Assembly: GCF_025965415.1 (NCBI RefSeq)
Contig: NZ_JAOPWY010000138.1
Location: forward strand, 1-64,000
Source: Nocardioides sp.
Lineage (GTDB): Bacteria > Actinomycetota > Actinomycetes > Propionibacteriales > Nocardioidaceae
Length of the DNA: 64,000 nt
Direction: 5' to 3'
Under the pieces are notes generated by a model. It was given only the letters and a program-made list of their open reading frames with translations, did no database searches and was not told the DNA's origin. The position numbers and the translations under genes are program-made. Positions 22,857 through 30,283 of the stretch are shown piece after piece (position 1 is the stretch's first letter; each line of letters opens with the position of its first letter).

Positions 22857-24547
22857 TCCACGACGTAGCTCGGCACGCCGGGCGCGGTGCTGTCGACGCG
22901 CGCTCCGGTGTCGTTGACGACGTGCTCGATGCTGCCGGCCTCGAGGTTGACCGTGAGGACGTGGTGCAGGCGTACGCCGGCCCGGTCCGGCACCTCGAAC
23001 CCGCGCGCCGTGGTGATCGACGGGTCGTTGCGGTTGAAGACGTAGACCCCGCCGCCGTAGAGCTGGTGGCGGCGGACGCGCGGACCGACGAGGTAGCCGG
23101 TCCAGCCGAGGGTGCCGTCGGGGCGGGTCCAGGCGGCCTGCGTGGGTGGGTCGTAGGGGAGCTCGTTCTGGTAGAGCACGACGTGGCCGTCCTTACCGTT
23201 CCAGATGGTGTTGTGCTGCTGGAAGTGCTCGACGAACAACCCGGTGGCGTGCACCCGCGCGCCGTTGACGACGAGGCCGACACGGCCGACGTGCGGCCCG
23301 CCGACGGGAAGTAGACGTCGTTGAGCGTGGTGCTGGGCGTCGTCGGCCGGTGGTGGTCGTGCCGCACCGAGCGTGACCCCCGCGACCACCACGCCGTCGG
23401 CGTGGTCGTCGACCACCAGCGGCACCGCGCCACCGACCGCGGTCAGGGTGGCCTGCCCCAGGCCGAGGACGACGGTGTCGTCGCGACGGATCACCAGGCT
23501 GTGATCGATGTCGTAGACCCCCGGCGTGAGCAGGAGGTTCTTGCCGCGGGCCAGCTGCGAGGCGAGGAGCCGGGCGGAGTCGGTCGAACGGGCGATGTGG
23601 AACTGCGAAAGCGGCAGGCTGCGGCCGGCAGCGGAGCCGGTGGTCCAGTCGGTGCCCCGCGAGTCGGTGCGCGCATCCGGCACCCGGACGCGCCACGCGC
23701 CGCGCGCGTCGACGTGGAGGAAGGGCTTCTCGCGGCTGACCGGGGTGGCGTCGAGCGTGGTGTGGGGCTCGGTGGGGAAGGTGGCCTCGGAGGGAGCGCC
23801 GACGGTCCCGGCGAAGACCTGGTCTACACGCCGTTGGACCAGGAGCCGACCTCGCTGTTGCGCGTGAGCCACTGCTGCTGGGAGCCGTTGACGACCGTCC
23901 CGGCACGCGAGTCGGCGAGGTAGCCGTCGCTGGCGAGCTGCGGCCCCTCGGTGCAGTAGTCCATCAGCGACAGGGTGCCGCCGCGGATGTCGACGCGGCG
24001 CAGCGAGGAGGCCTGCGAGGTCGCCCAGAAGTTCGCGGAGGCGCGGCAGCCGTCCTGGCCGGTGCCGTTGACGGCGATCGTCAGGTTGGACAGCGAGTGC
24101 CAGAAGTTGTTGAGCGCCACGCAGTAGGGCTGCGTCGGGCCGTCGGTCAGGCAGCGGTTGTAGACCTCGACCTTGCCGTTGACCACCACGTCGGAGGGGC
24201 TGGCGCCCAGGTCGGCGACCTCGGTGTAGTAGCCGACCTTGATCTGCAGCGGCTCCGCGTCCGTGCCGTAGGTGCCGGGCAGGAACAGCAGGCTCCAGCG
24301 CTGGTCGGACATCTCGGCGTCGGCCTGCTGCGGCCAGATCTCGTCGGCGCGCTGACGGATGCTCGCGACGGACATCGACGGGTCGAAGACCTCGACGCGG
24401 TCACCGAGGTCGGGCGCGGCGACGGGGGGTGGGGTGCGATGGGACCGCCGCCGCCGGGGCCGGCGGGGTGGGCGGGGTGGGCGAGAGGCCGACGACGGCC
24501 AGGACGACGGCGGTCAGCGCGGCGCGCAACGGCGTACGACGACGCAC
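22841..24547 (-). pseudogene. Frameshifted secreted protein (Streptomyces 'coagulation factor 5/8 type domain-containing'-like, right-handed repeat type)
   Basis: One continuous protein spread over alternating frames: signal peptide VRRRTPLRAALTAVVLAVVG (from 24547), then VAAPDLGDRVEVFDPSMSVASIRQRADEIW...SEVGSWSNGV* (23824..24375), then DQVFAGTVGAPSEATFPTEPHTTLDATPVSREKPFLHV...(22841..23872) with a short STTLNDVYFP segment in yet another frame near 23310-23390. Confidence 0.8.
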
Positions 24548-24593
24548 TGTGCCACCCGGGGGTGACGAGCGCCACACCCCGTCCGACAGCTGT

Positions 24594-25121
24594 CTAGCCG
24601 TCGACCGCCTCGAGCAGGGCCCGGGAGAAGGCCGGGATGTCGTCGGGGTTGCGGCTGGTGATCAGGTTGCCGTCGACGACGACCTGCTCGTCGACCCACT
24701 CGCCGCCGCTGTTGCGGATGTCGGTCTGCAGGCTCGGCCAGCTGGTGACCCGCTTGCCCCGCACGCGATCGGCCTCGATCAGCGTCCACGGGGCGTGGCA
24801 GATGGCGGCGACCGGCTTGCCCGAGTCGACGAAGTCGCGGACGAACGAGACGGCCGTCTCGTCGGTGCGCAGGGCGTCGGGGTTGGCGACGCCGCCCGGC
24901 AGGACCAGGGCGTCGTAGTCGGCGACCGCGACGTCGCTGACGCGGCGGTCGACGCGCTGGGTGGAGGACTTGTCGAGGTGCTGGAAGAGCTGGACCTCGC
25001 CCTCGTCGAGGGACACGAGCTCGGCCGTGTGGCCGGCGTCGACGGCTGCCTTCCACGGCTTGGTCAGCTCGACCTCCTCGACACCCTCGGCGGCGGTCAG
25101 GAATGCGATGCGCTTGGACAT
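24594..25121 (-). CDS. DJ-1/PfpI family type 1 glutamine amidotransferase-like protein
   Basis: RIAFLTAAEGVEEVELTKPWKAA, YDALVLPGGVANPDALR, KPVAAICHAPWTLIEA. Confidence 0.92.
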   Translation of the reverse strand: MSKRIAFLTAAEGVEEVELTKPWKAAVDAGHTAELVSLDEGEVQLFQHLDKSSTQRVDRRVSDVAVADYDALVLPGGVANPDALRTDETAVSFVRDFVDSGKPVAAICHAPWTLIEADRVRGKRVTSWPSLQTDIRNSGGEWVDEQVVVDGNLITSRNPDDIPAFSRALLEAVDG

Positions 25122-25186
25122 GTCTCCACCGTCGCTCGCAGGTGGTGGCGAGGCAACACACGCAGGGGTGAGGTCTTTACCTTCTT

Positions 25187-25238
25187 GCAACCACCGGGTA
25201 CCCGGTGGTTGCCGAGGTTCTCACCCGCTGCAACGGTC
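25187..25238 (-). repeat. 52-bp inverted repeat, left copy (perfect 26-bp palindromic core 25187..25212 GCAACCACCGGGTACCCGGTGGTTGC)
   Basis: Reverse complement GACCGTTGCA-N18-AACCACCGGGTACCCGGTGGTTGC matches the copy at 26322..26373 with identical spacing. Confidence 0.9.
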
Positions 25239-25264
25239 AGGAACCCGATGGAAGGGACTGGAAC

Positions 25265-26218
25265 CTACGCCCCGCGGGGGCGACGCGACTCCAGCAGCTT
25301 TCGTACGCGGCGCGCGAGGAGGTCGGGTGCCGCGAGGTCAGCCCACGTGACGCGGATGCACACCCACCCGGTGAGCTGGCAGATGAGCTCCTCACGCTGC
25401 TTCTCCCGCAGGAGGAACTCGTCGAGCGTCTCGCCCTCACGGCGGTACTTCGTGTACTTCTCCTTGCCGTCGAACTCCACGAAGACGCCGAAGTCCTCCC
25501 ACGCGAAGTCGACACGCCCCACCAGGTGTCCGTGCTCGTCGTACACCGTGACCTGGGGCGTCGGTCGTGGGAGGTGCCGGCGCCAGCAGAAGTAGTGGAA
25601 CCTCGACTCTCCGGCGGACTCGATCCTCGGATCGCAGAGCCGGAGCACGAGACCGGTCGCGAGGCTGTGGGGCCAGTAGCGAGCGCTCTTCGCCCAGTCG
25701 GCGAACTCCTGTTCCGAGGTGGCGCCTGAGTGGAGAAGTCCGTTGACGACGACGAGGCTCCGTTCGACGTCCGTGATGGTGGTGATCTCCACGCAGGTGC
25801 GGGCCGCGATGGAGACGGGAATGCCGTTGCGGACGGTGACGTCCTCGGCGGGCAGGGCCCCGCAGTGCTGGATCCAGTCGTCACGTCGGCGGCCCGCCCT
25901 TCCGTCGCGACGCGTGGTGTGGGCGACGTCGAGCGAGAGGTCCCACACGGGGGCACCCCACTCGATGGCAGCGGACACGTGCGTGGCCGTCGTGCCGGGA
26001 TGAGCGGTGAGCATCACCCCGCGCGTGAGCAGGCGGTGGCGGTCGGCCCGACTCAGGGAACGCCACGCCTCGCCGTCGACGTACTGCCCTCTGCGGATGC
26101 GCACGAGCGTGCCGTCCCGGACCAGAGCCGTGACGTGTCGGTCCGACATGCCCTCGGCGAGCAGGGTGGCCCTGCAAGACACCACCGGTAGTTCGACGAG
26201 TTCCGGAGACTTCTGCAT
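25265..26218 (-). CDS. AbiEi antitoxin N-terminal-like winged helix plus DUF559/PD-(D/E)XK-like C-terminal protein
   Basis: N-term SCRATLLAEGMSDRHVTALVRDGTLVRIRRGQYV; C-term HLVGRVDFAWEDFGVFVEFDGKEKY...EKQREELICQLTGWVCIRVTWADL resembles Vsr/DUF559 nuclease folds. Confidence 0.75.
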   Translation of the reverse strand: MQKSPELVELPVVSCRATLLAEGMSDRHVTALVRDGTLVRIRRGQYVDGEAWRSLSRADRHRLLTRGVMLTAHPGTTATHVSAAIEWGAPVWDLSLDVAHTTRRDGRAGRRRDDWIQHCGALPAEDVTVRNGIPVSIAARTCVEITTITDVERSLVVVNGLLHSGATSEQEFADWAKSARYWPHSLATGLVLRLCDPRIESAGESRFHYFCWRRHLPRPTPQVTVYDEHGHLVGRVDFAWEDFGVFVEFDGKEKYTKYRREGETLDEFLLREKQREELICQLTGWVCIRVTWADLAAPDLLARRVRKLLESRRPRGA

Positions 26219-26321
26219 CTCGGGATGGTTGCCGGCGAGGAGAGGCCCCAACCCTGCGCATCGGGCCCTGTGGACAACGGCTGGGCGCGTCCGATCCGGC
26301 AGCCCTTTCGGCGCGCTTGTC

Positions 26322-26373
26322 GACCGTTGCAACGGGCAGGAAGCGCGCGAACCACCGGGTACCCGGTGGTTGC
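26322..26373 (+). repeat. 52-bp inverted repeat, right copy (22-bp perfect palindrome 26350..26371)
   Basis: GACCGTTGCAACGGGCAGGAAGCGCGCGAACCACCGGGTACCCGGTGGTTGC, inverted relative to 25187..25238. Confidence 0.9.
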
Positions 26374-26390
26374 GACGAGGAGAGCCCCCG

Positions 26391-27551
26391 TCAGGCGATC
26401 GCGCCGGCGTTGTCCTTGGCGAGCGAGCGCGAGATCACCATCCGCTGGATCTGGTTGGTGCCCTCGAAGATCTGCATCACCTTGGCCTCGCGCATGTAGC
26501 GCTCGACGGGGAAGTCGCGGGTGTAGCCGTAGCCGCCGAGGACCTGGACGGCGTCGGTGGTCACCTTCATGGCGTTGTCGGTCGCGACCAGCTTGGCGAC
26601 GGAGGCCTCGCGGGAGAAGGGGAGCCCGGCGTCGCGGAGGCGGGCGGCGTGCAGCATCGTGGCGCGCGCGGAGACGACGGCGGCCTCCATGTCGGCGAGC
26701 ACGAAGGCCAGGCCCTGGTGGTCGATGATCTTGGAGCCGAAGGTCTCGCGCTCACGGGCGTAGGCCACCGCAGAGTCGAGAGCCCCCTGGGCCAGCCCGA
26801 TCGCGACTGCGGCGATGCCGAGGCGCCCGGAGTCGAGACCGGCGAGCGCGATGCGCAGGCCCTCGCCCTCGGCACCAAGGCGGCGCGAGGCGTCGACGCG
26901 TACGTCGTCGAAGCGCATCGTGGCGGTCGCCGAGCCGGTGAGGCCCATCTTGCGCTCCGGCGGGTCGGCGGACAGCCCCTCGCTGGCGGCCGGCACGAGG
27001 AAGCAGGAGATCCCGTTGCGGTCGTCGGAGGTGCGGGCCATCACCTTGTAGAAGTCGGCGTGGCCGCCGTGGGTGGTCCAGGCCTTGGCGCCGTTGAGGA
27101 CGTAGGAGTCGCCGTCGCGCCGGGCCGTCGTACGCATGGCGGCGGGGTCGGAGCCGGCGTGCGGCTCGGAGAGGCAGTAGGCCCCGAGCAGGTCGCCGCT
27201 GAGCATGTCGGGCAACCACTCGGCCTTCTGCTCCTCGGTGCCGAAGTAGGCCAGACCGAAGCAGGACAGCGCGTGCACGGAGACGCCGACGCCGACCGAG
27301 GCCCACACCGAGCCGATCTCCTCCAGCACCTGGAGGTAGACCTCGTAGGGCTGGTCACCGCCGCCGAACTCCTCGGGGTAGGGGAGCGACAGCAGTCCCG
27401 CCTGGCCGAGCATGCCGAAGACCTCGCGCGGGAACGTCTCGGTGGCCTCCGCCTCCGCCGAGCGGGGGGCGAGCTCCTTGGTCGCGATCGCGCGCGTCAG
27501 CGCGAGCAGGTCGCGGGCCTCGTCGGTGGGCAGCTGGCGGCGGGCAGTCAT
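26391..27551 (-). CDS. Acyl-CoA dehydrogenase
   Basis: AYCLSEPHAGSDPAAMRTTA, YVLNGAKAWTTHG, QVLGGYGYTRDFPVERYMREAKVMQIFEGTNQIQR. Confidence 0.95.
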   Translation of the reverse strand: MTARRQLPTDEARDLLALTRAIATKELAPRSAEAEATETFPREVFGMLGQAGLLSLPYPEEFGGGDQPYEVYLQVLEEIGSVWASVGVGVSVHALSCFGLAYFGTEEQKAEWLPDMLSGDLLGAYCLSEPHAGSDPAAMRTTARRDGDSYVLNGAKAWTTHGGHADFYKVMARTSDDRNGISCFLVPAASEGLSADPPERKMGLTGSATATMRFDDVRVDASRRLGAEGEGLRIALAGLDSGRLGIAAVAIGLAQGALDSAVAYARERETFGSKIIDHQGLAFVLADMEAAVVSARATMLHAARLRDAGLPFSREASVAKLVATDNAMKVTTDAVQVLGGYGYTRDFPVERYMREAKVMQIFEGTNQIQRMVISRSLAKDNAGAIA

Positions 27552-27601
27552 GATCCGCACGTTACCGGCGTCTGCCGTGTGCACCCCAGCCGCGGCGAGG
27601 G

Positions 27602-28675
27602 TCAGGCCGGCGGGCGCACCAGGCCCTGCTCGGCCATCACGGCCAGGGCCTCGGCCACGAGGCCGGAGGCTCCGGGGTGCTCGCCCCAGAGCGCCTGCGC
27701 CTGCGCCACCAGCTCGTCGGGGGTGCTGGGGGTCGCCAGGGCCAGCCACACCACCACGCCGAGACCGGCGAGCACGTGGACCCGGTCACCCACCATCAGC
27801 ACCAGCTCGTCGCCGTACTCCTCCGCGTCGGTCCACGGCGCGCGCGACCAGGCACCCGCCACCGGACCGACGACGGCGTCGGCGCCGAACGGGTGGTGGA
27901 GGTGCTCGACCGCCGGCTGAGGCTCTCGGTCGAGGAGCCCGACCATGTCGTCGACGCGGTCCGCGAACTCGACGTAGTCCAGCCCCCACACGCCCCCGCA
28001 CGAGTCGATCGCGGTCGCCAGCCGGTGGATCGGGTGCTCGACCTGGACGAGGGTGGAGGTCTGCTCGACCATCTCGACGATCGCGCGCGGGGTGGGGACG
28101 GGGACGAGCCCGGCGTCGCCCGCGCCCCTGCGCAGCAGCACGATCCGGTGGAGGTGCGTGCGTCCGGGGGGCCGACGCAGGTCGAGGTCGTCGGGGGAGA
28201 TCGACTGCTTGAGGCGCGGTGCCTCGAGGTCGGTGATGATCGACAGCGGCTTGGGGTGGGGGTGGACCACGAGCGCCTCGTCGATGGACACGGTCTCGTC
28301 GGAGAGGTAGCCCAGCCGAGCGGCCAGCAACGAGATCGCGGTGGTCTTCCCCGACCCGGACGGGCCGATGACTGCCAGCGCCCGCCCCTGGTCGTCGGCG
28401 ACGGCCCCCGCGTGCAGGTTGATGCGGCGACCGGCCGTGGCGTCGAGGGCCGCCAGCGTGACGAGGGACGTGATCGCGTAGTCGCGCACGACCTGCTCCT
28501 CGGACGCGATGCCCGTGAGGTCGACGACGGTGGTGGACACGCGGTCGGTGACGGCGCGGCTCCACTGGCGACGCAGACGTACGGCGTCGGCACCGGTCAC
28601 CGGGATGCCGACCGCCACCCCGAGGGCCTCGACCACGACCTCCGGCGTCGCTCCCTCGCTGCCCACGGCGACCAC
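27602..28675 (-). CDS. HPr kinase-like ATP-binding protein with C-terminal PqqD-like domain
   Basis: INLHAGAVADDQGRALAVIGPSGSGKTTAISLLAARLGYLSDETVSID (P-loop, HprK-like); C-term VHVLAGLGVVVWLALATPSTPDELVAQAQAL. GTG start at 28675 inferred. Confidence 0.75.
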   Translation of the reverse strand: MVAVGSEGATPEVVVEALGVAVGIPVTGADAVRLRRQWSRAVTDRVSTTVVDLTGIASEEQVVRDYAITSLVTLAALDATAGRRINLHAGAVADDQGRALAVIGPSGSGKTTAISLLAARLGYLSDETVSIDEALVVHPHPKPLSIITDLEAPRLKQSISPDDLDLRRPPGRTHLHRIVLLRRGAGDAGLVPVPTPRAIVEMVEQTSTLVQVEHPIHRLATAIDSCGGVWGLDYVEFADRVDDMVGLLDREPQPAVEHLHHPFGADAVVGPVAGAWSRAPWTDAEEYGDELVLMVGDRVHVLAGLGVVVWLALATPSTPDELVAQAQALWGEHPGASGLVAEALAVMAEQGLVRPPA

Positions 28676-28689
28676 TCTAGGGTGGGATC

Positions 28690-29139
28690 GTGGCCGGGTT
28701 GCGCGATCGCCGTGTCGTGGCGGCCCTCGTCGCGGCGTACGGCGTCGCACTGGGCGTGCTCGTCCTCGGGCCGTGGGGGTGGGCGCTCAACCGGCTCACG
28801 GTGGCCCTCTACGTGCAGTTCCGCTACGACTGGCCGATCGCCCCCGACTGGGCCGTGCCGGAGCACTACGGGGTGCTGCTCAACGTCCTGCTCTTCGTGC
28901 CCGTGGGCGTCCTCGTCGCGCTGGTCACCGGCCGGGCGTGGTGGTGGGTGACGGTAGTCGCGGCGCTCGGGTCCGGGCTGGTCGAGCTGGTGCAGGGGCT
29001 GTGGCTGGCGCGCGTCAGCAGCTTGACCGACGTCCTGGCCAACACCCTCGGGGCCCTGGTCGGCGCGGCGGCGGTCAGTCTTCTCGCACGACCCGGATCG
29101 CGACGAGCTGGTCGATCAGGGTCTCGACGTCCTCGGTGA
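28690..29139 (+). CDS. VanZ-like family membrane protein
   Basis: TM segments; GVLLNVLLFVPVGVLVAL and SSLTDVLANTLGALVGA are VanZ-typical; AGGGTGGGA upstream of GTG. Confidence 0.8.
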   Translation: MAGLRDRRVVAALVAAYGVALGVLVLGPWGWALNRLTVALYVQFRYDWPIAPDWAVPEHYGVLLNVLLFVPVGVLVALVTGRAWWWVTVVAALGSGLVELVQGLWLARVSSLTDVLANTLGALVGAAAVSLLARPGSRRAGRSGSRRPR

Positions 29140-29362
29140 CCTCGGCCAGGGTCGAGCCCGACATCGCGGCGGCGGCGGCCGTGAGCTCCTCCATGGTCCC
29201 GCCCTCGGCGAGGGCCAGCCACACCACGCACCCGGACCCCTCGAGCAGGATCGGCGGCCCACCCGGCACGCGGGTGAGGTAGGCCGTCGGCTCGCTGCCG
29301 CCGTCGAGGTCCTCCTGGCTGACCCAGGCGACGTCGTCGGCGATGCGGTAGCGGTGGATCAT
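29075..29362 (-). CDS. PqqD-like small protein
   Basis: 95 aa: RIADDVAWVSQEDLDGGSEPTAYLTRVPGGPPILLEGSGCVVWLALAEGGTMEELTAAAAAM...VETLIDQLVAIRVVRED. Confidence 0.7.
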   Translation of the reverse strand: MIHRYRIADDVAWVSQEDLDGGSEPTAYLTRVPGGPPILLEGSGCVVWLALAEGGTMEELTAAAAAMSGSTLAEVTEDVETLIDQLVAIRVVRED

Positions 29363-30216
29363 GAGCGCTTCACCCGCTTGGACAGCTCCTGGGCGGCCTT
29401 GCGCAGCCGCTGCCCCTGGCGGGCGCGGACCTCCTCGCGGGTGGGTGGCCTGCCCAGCTCCATCCGCAGGTGGTCGCGGTTGACCCGCATGGCCGCGGTG
29501 ACCAGGTCGGCCTTGGCCCGCGCGGTCGGTGCTGCGGCGAGGCGGGCCCGCCACTCGTCCATCCGGCTGCCGCCTTCGGCGAAGTGGCGCCACAGCGCGT
29601 ACGTCGGGTGGTCGCGGTGCAGGTCGAGCTCGCCGATGCCGGCCGCGAGGGCGACCTCGGCGTCGAGCTCGGCGGCCAGGGCGCGGACCTCGGCCTGCTC
29701 GGCCGGCTCGGCCGCGGTCCAGGCGTGGTCGACGTCTGTGCCCTTGGCCGAGCGGGCCGCGTGCAGCACGAGGACCAGCCGCTGCGCCGTCCGGTTGGGC
29801 ACCCGGCAGGTCCAGTGGGCGATGGAGCGCTCGATGGCGCCGCGTGAGAGCACGTCGAAGGCCTGTTCCGCGTCGACCCCGATGCCCGGCCAGCTCACGT
29901 GGACGTCGACCCATCCCCAGTCGTCGTGCCACCAGTTGGCCGCGTGGGCGAACACTGAGCCCGTGGCGAAGTCGGTGCGCTGCTCCCACCCGATCGACTC
30001 GAGCGCGGCGATCAGCCGGGACAGGTGGCTGGGGCGCACCAGCACGTCGACATCGCTGGACTGGCGCCCCTCGGCACGCAGGCCCGGGAGCACGGCCGGC
30101 CCCTTGAGGTGCAGGAGCTCGATGTTGCGCTCCTCGGCGAGCTTCTGGACCACGGCGTGGGCGAGGTGCACGCGCGCGGAGATGGGCGCCGTCGGGACGT
30201 CTGCCTCGTCGCTCAT
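29359..30216 (-). CDS. Nucleotidyltransferase family protein (NTP_transf_5 / PF14907-like)
   Basis: LLHLKGPAVLPGLRAEGRQSSDVDVLVRPSHLSRLIAALESIGWE; VDVHVSWPGIGVDAEQAFDVL; overlaps pqqD-like gene by 4 bp. Confidence 0.8.
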   Translation of the reverse strand: MSDEADVPTAPISARVHLAHAVVQKLAEERNIELLHLKGPAVLPGLRAEGRQSSDVDVLVRPSHLSRLIAALESIGWEQRTDFATGSVFAHAANWWHDDWGWVDVHVSWPGIGVDAEQAFDVLSRGAIERSIAHWTCRVPNRTAQRLVLVLHAARSAKGTDVDHAWTAAEPAEQAEVRALAAELDAEVALAAGIGELDLHRDHPTYALWRHFAEGGSRMDEWRARLAAAPTARAKADLVTAAMRVNRDHLRMELGRPPTREEVRARQGQRLRKAAQELSKRVKRS

Positions 30217-30283
30217 GGGACCATCGTGCCAGCGTGTCGGCCGAAGCGGACCGCGAGCGGGGGACACGCCCTACACTCGCGCC

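Noticed and set aside
26007-27920. 637-aa plus-strand ORF
   Set aside because: Antisense to AbiEi-like N-term, acyl-CoA dehydrogenase and the kinase; not coding.
27602-30216. Lasso-peptide biosynthetic cluster
   Set aside because: No asparagine-synthetase-like cyclase, transglutaminase-like protease or precursor ORF found nearby; only the kinase, PqqD-like and nucleotidyltransferase components.
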